From Ctena decussata (lineage: Eukaryota; Mollusca; Bivalvia; Lucinida; Lucinidae): a DNA stretch of 64,000 nucleotides. The notes under the pieces were generated by a model. It had not been told where the DNA came from. It searched no databases and worked only from the letters and a program-made list of their open reading frames with translations. Positions 35,887 through 47,155 of this stretch are shown here, one piece after another (the first letter of the stretch is position 1; the number at the start of each line of letters is the position of its first letter). The translations under genes and the position numbers were made by a program. The DNA is taken from assembly GCA_963989385.1 (NCBI GenBank), contig OZ022506.1, forward strand, positions 64,057,434 through 64,121,433. The letters are read 5' to 3'.

Positions 35887-35960
35887 GCAAACAGGAAAAG
35901 CTCAGATCAGACTGTGCATCACTGTGCATCTGCACAGTCTGATCAGAGTCATCCCTGTTT
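35887..35960. mobile_element. C-related hairpin, TGCATC tip with duplication
   Basis: GCAAACAGGAAAAGCTCAGA ... ACTGTGCATC twice, then TGCACAGTCTGATCAG ... ATCCCTGTTTTC. Confidence 0.7.
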
Positions 35961-36070
35961 TCATATTCAATACATAAATGCTGGAGAATCTGTAGCATGA
36001 AACTTACGACCAATCAGGTTACGCATATGCTCAGGTGATTGGAGAAATAGCTGTTCGCACATGGCCTGAG

Positions 36071-36249
36071 AAGGTGGGGTATTGAGTATAATTCAGAAAT
36101 AATTTTTCTTATTTCCCAACGAAAACATATATTGTGACCCCTCATTAGAACCGTCTCGACGAGACAGTTCTAATGAGGGGTCACAATATATGTTTCTATA
36201 GAGAAATATGGAAAATTATCCCTGTTACCCATTCTTATCTGGAGCTCTG
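36071..36249. mobile_element. A-family variant hairpin
   Basis: Centre CTCATTAGAACCGTCTCG | CGAGACAGTTCTAATGAG with ...TATCTGGAGCTCTG at one end. The left terminus is lost. Confidence 0.75.
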
Positions 36250-36613
36250 TATAGGTTCCATTTCATGTGATGCCACTCATGTTCTTTGTTATTCTTTGTC
36301 CTTTAAGAACTTAAGAAATGATTTCGGAAGAGCTCTTCAGATGTGGAATAAAACATGCAAGGAAATAGATTAAAATATATGAAGCAATTACGAAGTGGGT
36401 AAGACAATTGACAGCAAACACTCTCGGCAGAATTAGCGGCACTTCCTTCTCGATTCCAAAATATGCAACAACAGATGTACCTCATTTTGTCAAGAAGTCG
36501 TGAAATTGATAAAAGAAATGTAAAACTATTTTAAAAGCCTTCCTTAATTTATTGTTGCTTCAAATATGTCACAAATGCAGTTAAGTGACAGAGCAGCATA
36601 TTTTTGAAAGATG

Positions 36614-38474
36614 TTTAACCCACTGCATTATGGGTATTTTTTGTTGTCTGCTAAAATTGCCGTCTGCATAAAAAATCAAGAATATTTTGACAATATTGGT
36701 CTAACTTTTGTAGAAATGATTCCTAGGCAGTAAACAGTTGGGATCTCAGATCAGGCCACACATTTGTGGGGCCTGATCTGGATCCATACTGTTTGCCTAG
36801 ATTCCCCCAGACCTGGGGTAATTGTAATCTGTAATCGTGATTACTTGTAATCGATTACAATTTCTGAGTAATCATGAAGTAATCTGTAATCATGCATTTT
36901 TATGATTACAAGTAATTGTAATGTAATCAATTACATTACAAAATGGGCTGTAATCATGATTACTTTATGATTACATTTTGATTACTTTGATTCATTTTCA
37001 GAAATGAGAAAAGAAGAAAAAAAGGAAACTTGCTCTAAAAGAAAAGACTTGTGCAAAATAATAACAGAAAGAAGTTGATTATTCAAAGTGTCTTCAAACT
37101 GAATAAGACAGAGAAAAACTGATCTAATTTGTGTACAAAAGGCAGCAGACCAAATTAAGAAACTGACAGAATTCACTTTATACTCTTTTGGGGAGTAAAA
37201 TTTAAGCAGTATCATAGTTATAAATATGCACTCTTTTACCCTTTTATGACTGGCAGACTCTTCTATCCTCACAAATTGGATAGGTTTTCTTTTACATCTT
37301 TTTATACAAACTGTTAAAAATTTTATGCCAGCAGTGAAGATCCTGATCAAAATGCTGCATCTGAGCATCTGATCTGGGTCTGCAATGTCTACCTGTCTCT
37401 TTTTATGAGATGCTAGGCATTAATGGGTTAATATTTAAGGATAAATTTGTAATTATGTAAAAACTGTGATTTTGGTACTCTTGAATGAAGGGTATTTCAG
37501 GTTAAGACTGGTAGCTGCCTTGGTTGACTTACATTTTACAAGTTATAGATGTTTTTCAAACATACTGACTGTTTTGTGTTTATTGGTGCATAGTTGAGCA
37601 GTGCAACTCAACTCTGATTTTCACACCTTCTTTGTGGAATGAGCTAACTGTAACATCTGTCTACTTAATGACACCTGTGTATTGCATACAACAAAAAGCC
37701 AATACTTTAATTCCTTTCTTTCCCATTTATGGGCCAACTTATTAACTTTGAATTTCTTGCCAGACTGAGGGTGGGCAAGAAAAAGATGAAAATGAAAAAT
37801 GAAATATATACTGTAATAGTTAAAATGTTTGAAATTAAATTTACAAGAAGTGTGTGGCCCCTTGCTTTGTAGACTTTGAACTAGTCTTTCACAAGCAATT
37901 TTATGACATTGGAAACAATGTAGAATCATATTTCTGATGTTTGAAATAAAAGGTAAAATAAGTGATAGAGAAAAAAATATTGAAGCGCGAGCTTTATATT
38001 TAGGACCTGACACATGGCATTTATTGAATTTCTCGAACTTCATATATGCATACAGTCATTGCATGCACATTATATGTAACTGCAGATTGCTAAATAAATT
38101 TCGTTCAGATTAAAAAGTAAGTCAAGTGCTTCAGAAATTATTTCAGTCTTACCTATTAGCACACATGTAAGCCACCAATTATTTGCTGATTTAGGTATAA
38201 ACTAAGTCTTTTTGAATATTGAATTTTTGCACTTTCACAGTCATGATCATTCTGTACACTTGTATAATGTAATCACATGTAATCATAAAGTAATCATGAT
38301 TACTTTGCAAAGTAATTGTAATTGTAATCAATTACATTGAGAAAAAATGTAATTGTAATGTAATCTGTAATCATGATTTTAAAAAGTAATTGTAATTGTA
38401 ATCAATTACATTGGCATGTAATCGGCCCCAGGTCTGGATTCCCCTAAAGGGGGTATCCCCAATGGAATGGGTTA
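36614..38474. mobile_element. TTAA-bounded MITE split by the hAT element
   Basis: GTTTAACCCACTGCATTATGGG at the left and CCCCAATGGAATGGGTTAA at the right are terminal repeats of one MITE, now separated by 36808-38436. Its centre is a C-type hairpin at 36729-36796 (tip GGCCACACATTTGTGGGGCC). Confidence 0.7.
36808..38436. mobile_element. hAT-type non-autonomous element, 1.63 kb, with exact 8-bp TSD
   Basis: Terminal repeats CAGACCTGGGG and CCCCAGGTCTG are perfect. GATTCCCC lies immediately outside each end (36800-36807, 38437-38444), the 8-bp duplication typical of hAT. Subterminal zones of about 170 bp are packed with TGTAATC/GATTACA repeats in both orientations, likely transposase-binding sites. 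The AT-rich interior has no transposase motif, only two - strand ORFs of 128 and 140 codons without known features, and a decayed C-type hairpin at 37330-37392. Confidence 0.88.
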
Positions 38475-38544
38475 ATCTGCAGTCACCTGGACTGCTGTTC
38501 TAGCAGATGCAAAAGCCAATGTTGCAGATATATTTTATCACATG

Positions 38545-38718
38545 CAGTCAGCCCTCTTTACAAAGGCATTCATTACAACAGCAAAATTCTTTATAATGTC
38601 ATTTAGATTTGCACGGAATGGTTTTATTCTTCATAATATGCATTTATTATAACAGCAAATTCAGTTTAACGTCAAAATATTTCGGAACTAATGCCATCGT
38701 TGTAAAGAGGGTCCACTG
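38545..38718. mobile_element. Pogo/Tigger-like MITE
   Basis: CAGTCAGCCCTCTTTACAA and TTGTAAAGAGGGTCCACTG are terminal repeats of the CAGTGGACCCTC type known from pogo-like elements. 174 bp, no ORF; a TA is seen only on the right. Confidence 0.6.
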
Positions 38719-39105
38719 TACTTTTTCAGTGCTTTGAAGTTTTTGGCCTTTTTGAACTGATTTGTTGGCCTTTTTTTTTTCCCCCTTTTGAACTGATTTC
38801 TTGGTTGTTTGTAACAGTATGCAGATTTGGGTGCTTAATTGACATCGGACTGCTCATCTCCTTTTAGGTGACTGTCTTGAACCCCTTTTTGCCCAGGAGA
38901 ATGATAAAGTGTTATGTGTAATTAACAATGTATTTTGACATGCTGTTTGTTGTTCTGGTTGCCGAGTTCAAGGAAAAAATACTATATTTTTGCTGGATGA
39001 GAATCTGTGTGAAAAATGTTTTTCTTGCGTAACCTGTTGTTGATCTTGTTCCTGTCAGAAGAGTGTTGGAAAAGAATTCCCATAATTCCCATAAAACAAC
39101 AGATG

Positions 39106-39342
39106 TAACCGCGACACGAGAAAACCAACAATGTGGTTGTGCCCCCAGTGCAAACTCAGATCAGCCTGAGCATCAAACCAGTCCGATCAGACTCTTCGCT
39201 AAGTGCTCAAAAGGCAGTTCAGGGTCGTAGCTGCCAACATGCAGACAGCGTTGACTCTGATCAGACTGGGCGGATGCCCAGGCTGATCTGATCTTGTGCT
39301 CGGCACACAACCACTTTGTTGGTTTTCTCGCGTCGTGGCTCA
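39106..39342. mobile_element. F-family element
   Basis: CCGCGACACGAGAAAACCAA ... TTGGTTTTCTCGCGTCGTGG. Right internal hairpin GGGCGGATGCCC intact; left one altered (GAGCATCAAACC). Confidence 0.82.
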
Positions 39343-39762
39343 GATGTAACCAGGAAACAATTGAGTTGTGGCACAGAATAGAGACCTTGATGTCTGAGAG
39401 TGTGGCAAAGTCACAGCATGTCAGCCAGATTCTATTTTAGTACATATATATATTTTCTGTTGTAATTATTGGAAAGCTCTAGATCTGATGGAAAGTCAGC
39501 AAAAGTGCTGGCCAGCTCCATTGTTGCAGGGTACTGGTATGCAAAAAAAGTCAAGTTGGACAAGTTTCCCTTGTTATTGCTGAAGCGTAGGTTGTTAGGT
39601 CATTGCCATAAGTGTACTTTGTTTGCATTTGGGCAAAAGTTACATTGGGACAGTATAGACAAATGATCCACTTAAAGGTGGCATATGATGATGGTGGCAT
39701 ATGATGAAGTATAACAAACAATTTATTCATAATAGTAATCTTTTTCTTTTGTCTCGTTTCAG

Positions 39763-39894
39763 TGGAAACATGCGAACAACAACAGAAGAATGGGCGCCAG
39801 TTGGCAGTAGAGGCATTGCTCAGCATGGAATCTCCCAGTACAAGCTCAGAGAGCAAGACATTTTTACAGGGCATTCTACAACAACAACCAAGTG
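39763..39894 (+). CDS. Exon 2 of the putative E74-like factor
   Basis: The exon is 132 nt (44 codons), phase 1 at both ends. A pyrimidine-rich tract and TTTCAG precede it and GTAAGC follows at 39895. The A carried from exon 1 plus TG gives Met, then ETCEQQQKNGRQLAVEALLS, then a Ser/Thr-rich stretch and FLQGILQQQPS. The hydrophobic residues in the two Leu-containing segments could form short amphipathic helices; this is inference. No catalytic or zinc-binding motif is visible. Because its length is divisible by three and its phases match, skipping it would keep the frame. It sits alone between a 35 kb and a 10 kb intron. Confidence 0.75.
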
Positions 39895-39959
39895 GTAAGC
39901 CTCACCTCCAGGATAAGCTCAGATTTTAAGTGCTATTTTCATCACTGGTGCTTTAAGTG

Positions 39960-40029
39960 TAAACCCTATTGCACTCAGAACTGCCAAAACTCTATGGAGT
40001 TTTGGCCATTCTGAGTGCAATAGGTTAAA
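39960..40029. mobile_element. E-family palindrome
   Basis: TAAACCCTATTGCACTCAGA ... AAAACTCTATGGAGTTTT ... TCTGAGTGCAATAGGTTAAA. It abuts a D-type end fragment (GGTGCTTTAAGTG) and lies 66 bp after exon 2. Confidence 0.8.
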
Positions 40030-40269
40030 CAGGTGAGCATCTCTTCACTAACTGTAAGGTAAAAATCACGGATTTATTGTAGGACATTCAACATGTGCAA
40101 TTTTATTTGTGGGACTATATCACATGTTAAGCTGTTGTTGCATTGGTTAGTTATACACTATCAGGCTTGGTGACATCCTGAGTGTGGCTCTGAAAGGTGT
40201 ATCACCACCGTGAGCTCTGGAGTGGTAAGAAAGAAGAAAATAATTCTATCAAAGACACTCAAGTTATTC

Positions 40270-40412
40270 CCTATCCCAAGGAGCGGCTGTAGTGTAGTGG
40301 ATAACAAGATCAATCCCCTGCTTCTCTGGTCTTTCGGATCAGACTTTAAACCAAGGTCCTGTCTTCATAAGACCTCGTTGTTGGTGGGACGTTAAACCCG
40401 AGTTCACTCACA
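40270..40412 (+). mobile_element. SINE fragment with GGGACGTTAAAC tail
   Basis: GCGGCTGTAGTGTAGTGGAT (A-box-like) ... GTTGGTGGGACGTTAAACCC ... TCACTCACA. Same family as 56180-56315 and perhaps 840-935. Confidence 0.6.
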
Positions 40413-40720
40413 CAATGTTCCCTGTGCCAAGCTGTATTATTTGTATACATGTTTGAATTAACAGAAAATATGAAACAACAAAATATATTTAAACCAAATA
40501 AGTTTTCATGATCGTCAAGGTTTGTATACAAGGGCTTCTTGTGAGCTGTGAATTGATCTGTGTACTCATTTTATAACTTTCCCAAAACTTTCGTGCCTGT
40601 CCTTGAAAAAGAAGGAAATTAAACCTAAACTGTTTTTGAAACTAGGAAATAGTCACCATTAACCGACTAGATAATTTATTTTGATTACAAAACAACCACT
40701 TCCGCTGAGTCCGCAGAGGG

Positions 40721-40900
40721 CTTTTGAGGATAATTCAGAGATAATTTTCATTATTTCTCAATAAAAACATATGTTGTGACCCCTCATCAGAACCGTCTCC
40801 GTGAGACGGTTCTGATGAGGGGTTACAACATAGGTTTATATATAGAAATATGGAAAATTATCCCTAAATTGTCCCTGTTACCCAATTTTATCTGGAGCCC
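40721..40900. mobile_element. A-family variant hairpin
   Basis: CTCATCAGAACCGTCTCC | GTGAGACGGTTCTGATGAG centre; TTATCTGGAGCCC right end. Left terminus truncated. Confidence 0.75.
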
Positions 40901-41196
40901 AGTCTGATATAAAGCTTATTTGCCTGAATGCGTTAGGTAATGGCATGATTGTTGTGAAATCGTTGCCGACAAAAAAAGACATAAATTCCTTGAAATTTAA
41001 TAGCGGTACGATTGTTCGCCTCATATCCGGGTTTATTTGAGAGGTATCGTGTTATCTTTTATAAGGTAAAGCATGTTCAGCGACTCGTTTCGGTTTACCC
41101 ACCACTGCCATTGTTAATTGTTAAGACCTTCCGCTGATCGTATCGACTTCCATAGAGTACCATATGTATAATATGGACTGGGACAAAAGTGCCTCT

Positions 41197-41300
41197 GCTA
41201 ACAATGCACCTCCTGATCAGACTGCTCCTAGTCAGACTGCTCCTAGGAGCAGTCTGATCAGGGTCAGCACCATTTGGTGATCAGGGTCTGCACCGTTTGC
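41197..41300. mobile_element. C-family hairpin with both arms partly duplicated
   Basis: CAGACTGCTCCTAG occurs twice on the left, and TGATCAGGGTC plus ACCATTTG/ACCGTTTG twice on the right. A slippage product of a C element ending GTTTGC at 41300. Confidence 0.75.
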
Positions 41301-41449
41301 ATTCAACTAGCGACAGTTTTTAAACATTTCTGAAAATGGTAAAAATCAGTTGTGTGAATTAGGCGACATTCTAGATAATCACATACTGTATTAATGTAAC
41401 ACTATGCTAAAAAAATTTGAGAACACATTAAAATATCTAATTTGCAAAT

Positions 41450-41635
41450 TTTCTGCTCCTCCCAACATTCGAGCCTGCAAAATTAGAACAAATTAAATGA
41501 TACTACATCCAAGCTATATCATTGAAATTGTAAGGACTAGATCACAAACAATGTACATCGAAATGACATGCCTTTTCTAGATCTACACTGTTTGCTGCAA
41601 ATTCATCTTTTTCATTTTTGGTGCTTTAAGAGTTC
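41450..41635. mobile_element. Decayed D-family MITE
   Basis: CCAAGCTATATCATTGAAATTG, ACAAACAATGTACATCGAAATGAC, AGATCTACACTGTTTGC and GGTGCTTTAAGAG occur in D order; the central stem no longer pairs. Confidence 0.6.
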
Positions 41636-41971
41636 ATGTGTCTTAATATTTTCTCCAAATACAATTAACAGTATTCAAAAAATATCTATGAATATTCATG
41701 ACGAATATGGTATACAAAACATTTCTGGTATTCTACCTGCTAATGGGTTTTCAATTCCAAAAAGATTGTCTTGATAACATAGTTAGAATAGATTTAATGA
41801 TATTCAATATTGCAATTTGGCAATACCAAAACAAAACATGGGTTATCTAAGAGTAGGGCATAATAATTATTATGTATAGTTATTTCAGGAAAACATTTTT
41901 TATACTAAATAGTATTTATATACAGTCTAGGTTTCAATAAAAGCAGCACCAGGAATCAACCTGTCGCAGCC

Positions 41972-42214
41972 TGGGCCTAGTTGTTCAAAACTGATGACAT
42001 CATTAGTTACATCAAACATCTTATATTTTACAAACATAGGTAAAAACTCTGTTATTTTTTTGCTGAAAATCATGTCAGAAGCTTTTGCACTGCAAAAGCT
42101 TCTCACAATTTTTCAGCAAAAAATTTACCGCAATTGTTTTGTGACTCTTGTAAGACTTAACAAATCCTCAACTGTCAACTTTGTTAAGCTAGCTATGCCT
42201 TGAACAACAGGGCT
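41972..42214. mobile_element. K-family palindromic MITE
   Basis: GGGCCTAGTTGTTCAAAAC and CCTTGAACAACAGGGC ends; centre CAGAAGCTTTTGCACTGCAAAAGCTTCT. Interior TTTTTTGCTGAAAA pairs with TTTTTCAGCAAAAA. Confidence 0.82.
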
Positions 42215-42335
42215 GTGTTAGTGTAAGTATGCATTGACCATTCAATTAAGGTAAAAAACTACAGACAAACAAATACATGTGTTATTAACATAACAGATTC
42301 TAATATAAAATATACTCGACAATTCTGAAAGACAG

Positions 42336-42480
42336 AGTTAACACAGAGCATAAGGCCAATTGGCGAGAACACAGACAAACTTGGTATCAGGAGGTACATA
42401 TTACAATTATGGATTCGTTCCCTTGATCAAGCCTCTTGGGGAACACCGCTGTTTGAACTGAACTGACAAAAAAAAAAAAT
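42336..42480 (+). mobile_element. SINE-like fragment with poly(A) end
   Basis: CAAACTTGGTATC ... GCCTCTTGGGGAACACCGCTG ... TTGAACTGAACTGAC, then A12. Tail related to 14640-14740. Confidence 0.5.
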
Positions 42481-43012
42481 GAAAAATTAAAATTAGAAAA
42501 GAAAAAAAAAGGATTCAGACAAATGGTGATAGTTTAGCTATTTCAAAATATCATTGTGTCAATTTGCTTTCATTCTAAGAGTTTGAGGTCAAATCTGATC
42601 TAAAACTGTCTTCGACAAAAAATATCAAACTCCAAGTCATCCTTCCATCCGATCTTACCTGTCCATGGACATACTATCCTGTTATCAGTTCACATCTTAA
42701 ATTTAGGTATACCTTGACCTGAATAGCATCTGATCCAAAAAATACTGAAAATGTACTTAAAAACTTTTAAATTATTTATATATTTTATTTTTCATCTGGC
42801 ATGATTCCTTTCATTAAATCACTTAGATACTGGGTGAAGGAAGCAGCACGCCTGTAATGCATCTTTTGTTGAATAAAATAAGGGCTGGGACGAAAATAGT
42901 AATATTTTTCTCATTTCTCTTCTAAAGGTACTGTTGTTTTTTTTTTACCATTTTTACTAAGCGGAACAAGTTCTGTGACCATGGTTGACTAAGCTCTTTT
43001 AAAAGGGATCTA

Positions 43013-43066
43013 CTCTTAAAAAAAAGAATTTGCTCCTAGGAGCAAATTCTTTCTTTTAAGAGTTGA
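43013..43066. mobile_element. J-family palindrome
   Basis: ACTCTTAAAAAAAAGAATTTG | CTCCTAGGAG | CAAATTCTTTCTTTTAAGAGT; nearly perfect. Confidence 0.75.
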
Positions 43067-43658
43067 CCCCAAATAAGAAAAGAGCCAAAATTGAAAATGG
43101 CAGAGTTGCTTCCCCTGAAAGTGTACCCATTCACTTTTATTAGAATTTTGCGAAAGGAAGGCCCCACTGCTCATGTATTTAGTGAGAACTCTGAAAAAAA
43201 AGACAGCAAGGTTTTAGTGAAAAAAAAACCCCAAAAAATGCGTATTCCTCATGCCATTAAAGTGAATTTGCTGAATCTGGCGTTTCTAAAAATACAACAA
43301 AAATTCTGTTTTCTGGACACAGCTGATGCTAAATATTGCAGAGTGCTGTCTGTTTCCCCAATATTAAAGTATTTTGGGAAAATAAATCAAAAGCATATAA
43401 ACCTTAATTTTAAAATATGAAGATTGGGAAGATATCCCTGTGGTCCTGGGAAACAGAGCGGTAAAGTAAAGTAACCTTAAAATGCCATGCCTTGAAAATT
43501 TTGCCTTATTGCATGCATGTTTTAACTGTTGAGACTCAGATGAGCCTGCCTAGAGCTAGACTGACCACTCTTGGCTGTTTCCATTATATGGATGCCTCCA
43601 TGAGGCTGGGGCATATGTGATGAATGAAATTGAGTTGTGTTAGAATTTTCATCAAAAC

Positions 43659-43860
43659 CAGAGCTCTAGATAAGAGGGAGTATTTGGTGATAAGTAAGGA
43701 TAATTTTTGTTCTTTCTGCATAAAAACCTACGTTGTGACCCCTCATCTGAATCGTCTCAATGAGACGGTTCAGATAAGGGGTCACAATATATGGTTTCAA
43801 TGAGAAATAAAAGAAATTTCCCTTAGTTATCATCAAATACCCCTCTTATATAGAGCACTA
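43659..43860. mobile_element. A-family hairpin MITE
   Basis: CAGAGCTCTAGATAAGAG ... GAATCGTCTCAATGAGACGGTTC ... TATAGAGCACT; slightly decayed, flanks no longer match exactly. Confidence 0.85.
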
Positions 43861-44280
43861 CAGAACCCAAGTCTGGAACTCTGCAAGTTGAGGCAGATTT
43901 TTTTTTTTTTTACCGTTTGTAAATGCGTTAAGGCATTTTTTCCACGGTGTATATACTATTCAAAATGATTATGAATATGAATATCTCATGCATGCAAATC
44001 AAATCGAGATCTGCTGATAAAATTTTTGAATGGGTCATGCACATATTTGCACATATTAAGTACATATTATTTTGCGGAAAGAAATAAAGGGAAAGACGCG
44101 TACAGTTACCGGAAAATATTTTTCTTCTTCCTCTTTCGGTTTCCGTATTTGTCATTTTTGATGTGCTGGTAATAAAAATAACTTGAAATATCGTGTTTTA
44201 GCTGAAGAAGCCCCTAAAGCATGCACATTATTCAGTAATTCTTATTTGGACACTTCAGGCATTTCTCTATTGGGTTCTTC

Positions 44281-44483
44281 CAGAGCTCTAGATAAGAGGG
44301 CGTATTTGGTGATAATTAGGGATAATTTTTGTTAATTCTGCATAAAAACATATGTTGTGACCCCTCATCTGAACCGTCTCGACGAGACGGTTCAGATGAG
44401 GGGTCACAACATATGGTTTCGATGAGAAATAAGAAAAATTATCCTTAATTATCATCAAATACGCCGTCTTATCTAGAGCTCTG
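44281..44483. mobile_element. A-family hairpin MITE
   Basis: CAGAGCTCTAGATAAGAGGG ... CTCGACGAG ... ATCTAGAGCTCTG. TCTTC flanks both ends. Confidence 0.9.
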
Positions 44484-44543
44484 TCTTCCATTCTAATATT
44501 TGGACAGGTCCATTTATCCCATGGGGTGTTTCATAATACTGAT

Positions 44544-44610
44544 GCAGACAGTGCAGACCCTGATCAGACGGCTCCATAAGAGCAGTCAGATTTGAACCTC
44601 CACTGTTTGT
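44544..44610. mobile_element. C-family hairpin
   Basis: GCAGACAGTGCAGACCCTGA ... GGCTCCATAAGAGC ... GAACCTCCACTGTTTGT; several mismatches. Confidence 0.72.
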
Positions 44611-44621
44611 TCAGATATAGC

Positions 44622-44824
44622 CAGTGCTGCAGATAAGAAGGTGTAACACAGATAATTTACGGATAATTATCCATATTTCTCCACAAAAATATATTTTGTG
44701 ACCCATCATTAGAACCGTCTCGTCGAGACGGTTCCAATAAGGGGTCACAACATATGTTTTCGTTGAGAAATAAGAAAAATTATCTTTGAATTATCCTCAA
44801 TACCTCCTCTTACCTGGAGCTTTG
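44622..44824. mobile_element. A-family variant hairpin
   Basis: CAGTGCTGCAGATAAGAAGG ... CATTAGAACCGTCTCG | CGAGACGGTTCCAATAAGG ... ACCTGGAGCTTTG. Same sub-family as 52272-52475. Confidence 0.8.
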
Positions 44825-45242
44825 ATTAGCAGTTTGAGTATTTAGCATAAAGTGTTACTGCTAAAAAGATGGCCATAAAATTTTGAATGCATACTGTGGG
44901 AGACGAAAAATGGGCGAGGGGGAGCAAAGCAAAGGCTCTTAAAGACATCAACAAAGTGAAGACAAAAAATATGTATTAATGTCAGAAAAACAAAACAATA
45001 AGATATACAAAGCCCACCCTATTTATTATGGTCTTTTTTTTTTTTTGTAAAATGACAATATTGATTTGAAAAACAACTTCGAATTGAAGTCGGGCCAAAC
45101 ATTTGTGGAAGTTTAGAAATAAAATACCTGACTTTTTAAGATAACATAGTCAGTCAAGTTTAGACGGGCTTTGACCCAGAAAGATACCCGCCATTGCCCT
45201 ATTTAGCTTAGTAAGGAAATAGGAACTGAGTGTTATCGTAAC

Positions 45243-45350
45243 TTGAGCCGCGACTTGAGGAAACGTGAGTTACTTCATGTTCCAACAGTAATGGCTCATA
45301 TCAAACTGAGCAGATGCGCAGTCGGATCTTGAGTCTTCTCAGTTTGCAGT
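45243..45350. mobile_element. Mixed F/C fragment
   Basis: TTGAGCCGCGACTTGAGG begins like F; CAAACTGAGCAGATGCGCAG ... CTTCTCAGTTTGC ends like a C-type hairpin. Confidence 0.45.
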
Positions 45351-45664
45351 AACAGTTGATGATTGTGGAGAAAACGTGTAGACTTGTTTCAGACTGCACA
45401 AATGCATAGGGTCAGAGTCTAGGCTTTTCACGTCAGGGGGCGCTGCCTGCAGTTTCTCATGATGGGCCTGGTATGATAAAAGGCCGAAAATAAATCTTTT
45501 GAAGACGTTAACAATAGCGCACTGTTATACCTGTTTAAATTTCCTGTTTAGCCTTGCAATATCAAACAAAAGATTAAAATGACCTGCGGTGTTTCAAGTT
45601 TGAAAATGGGCCTCTCAGCAACATGGGACAGGGAGTACTCAGATCAGCCTTTGGATAGTGTCAG

Positions 45665-45866
45665 CAGAGCTCTAGATAAGAGAAAGTATTTGATGATAAT
45701 TAGGGATAATTTTTGTTATTTCTGCATAAAAACGTATGCTGTGACCCCTCATCTGAACCGTCTCGACGAGACGGTTCAGATGAGGGGCACAACATATGGT
45801 TTCAATGAGAAATAAAAAAAATTATCCTTCAATTATTATCAAATACCCCTCTTATCTAGAGCTCTG
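45665..45866. mobile_element. A-family hairpin MITE
   Basis: CAGAGCTCTAGATAAGAGAA ... CTCGACGAG ... CTAGAGCTCTG. GTGTCAG flanks both ends. Confidence 0.9.
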
Positions 45867-45987
45867 GTGTCAGACTGCTTTTACCTCTTCACTTCCAGAT
45901 CCACAGATTGCACTGTAAAATAGGGAAGACTGAGATCAGACCGTTGCTGAGACTCAGATTTTTCACAAGCAGTAGTGATCACTAAAG

Positions 45988-46200
45988 CATGAGCCCCGGT
46001 AACTCAGTAAGTTAAGCCCTGGCTTGCTGATCGAGCGGTCCTGGGTTGGAGACCGACTGGGGGTAGAAATCGTTTCAATCGTAAACTGGGATCCATTGCA
46101 CACAGGCTTTCATTATTTCCCACCCATTGTCCTGATATGACTGAAATACTGTTTAAAAGGACATAAAATCTGAAGTCATCCATCCATCTATCCATCACTA
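45988..46200 (+). mobile_element. tRNA-headed SINE, second family
   Basis: GAGCCCCGGTAACTCAGTAAG with TCCTGGGTTGGAGACCGACTG gives A- and B-box-like blocks; body ATTGCACACAGGC ... CTGAAATACTGTTTAAAAG; tail is a TCCA/TCTA microsatellite at 46178-46196. Confidence 0.7.
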
Positions 46201-46206
46201 CAGCAT

Positions 46207-46243
46207 ACACAAACAGTGCAGACTCTTGACACTGTTTGTTTAT
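46207..46243. repeat. Minimal C-type hairpin
   Basis: ACACAAACAGTGCAGACT pairs in part with TGACACTGTTTGTTT; only the outermost stem survives. Confidence 0.5.
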
Positions 46244-46289
46244 GCTATAGTGACTCCTTGTTGTCAATATTTAAGATTACAATATTACA

Positions 46290-46390
46290 TACAGCTAGTT
46301 GTCAAAAAATTTTAATAATGTGTACGGTCAGTTGTCATAAAAATTCAATATTGTGTACGGTTAGTTGTAAAAAAAAAATGGGTACAGTTT
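46290..46390. repeat. Tandem repeat, ~40-bp unit
   Basis: AGTTGTCAAAAAATTTTAAT + AATGTGTACGGTC, about 2.5 drifted copies. Confidence 0.6.
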
Positions 46391-47089
46391 GATATCCAAA
46401 TTTAGAGTACTGTACACATAACAAAGACCTGCTGTTTTGAACATAAAATTTGTCTAAATTGTATGGTTAAAGCATATAAAATATTGCTAGTTATGGAACC
46501 ATAAGCAAGCTGCAGGAATATTCAGGGAACCATTAGCAAAATGCACAAATATTCAGAATGGGAGATGTTGTTTTGAAACAGTAATACGGGTGGATAAAGT
46601 CCTGCATAAGCTGCATTTTTGTCAAGGATAATTAGAGGAATTTAGAGCAGGATATGACAAAATCAGCTGGGAAACGATGCTGTAATGATCTACTTTGTCA
46701 ATTAATTGCAGAAAGCTTTGTTTTCTGAGCCATTAATCCCTGTCCCTGCCTTCAAAAAGAATGCGTATAATCTCGATATCAGTCACAGCATTCATAATAC
46801 TTTGATGCTATTAATTCAGATCAGAAAATTATTTACAAATGTAGGTATAAGCCTTTTGGCCTTGTATACCGGATCCCTTTGAGATGACAAAACTGTGTTA
46901 CTCATTGTTTCTCACCAGCGTGCCAGGATTTGTGAACATATAAGCAGCTGCATTAGCTTAAGAAGAAAAAAACTGTACTTTTGTTTGTTAATCAAATGAC
47001 AATTTTTGTACAGTTTTGAAGCTTCAGGTAGGCAGGCAAATGTTTGGGGGAGAAAAAAAAAGTTTTTATCTGATTTATTCATAAAGCAT

Positions 47090-47155
47090 ATGTTTTGAGA
47101 GTTCATTAGAATTGCCTCTATGAGGCAGTTCTTACGAGCTCTCAAAAATATGTTT
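47090..47155. repeat. Short hairpin with ATATG outer stem
   Basis: CATATGTTTTGAGAGTTCAT ... TGCCTCTATGAGGCA ... GAGCTCTCAAAAATATG. Confidence 0.6.

Larger units (their letters stand above)
4366..39762 (+). other. Intron 1 (35.4 kb), repeat-rich
   Basis: The intron runs from GTAAGT to TTTCAG. It holds most of the mobile elements and minisatellites in the window, including the fold-back and hAT elements. Stretches without a recognisable feature include 7740-8320, 9130-9728, 9800-10383, 12660-13340, 16110-17160, 22730-23530, 24680-26027, 27180-28048 and 31660-32640. Alternative first exons could hide here but none can be supported. Confidence 0.65.

Noticed and set aside
36982..38043. ORFs of 128 and 140 codons on the - strand inside the hAT-type element as a possible transposase
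   Set aside because: Neither shows an RW, DDE or BED-finger-like motif; composition matches AT-rich random sequence and they do not overlap conserved ends.
43091..43420. 109-codon + strand ORF
   Set aside because: No recognisable motif, no splice context, and its start lies in J-element flank; likely chance.
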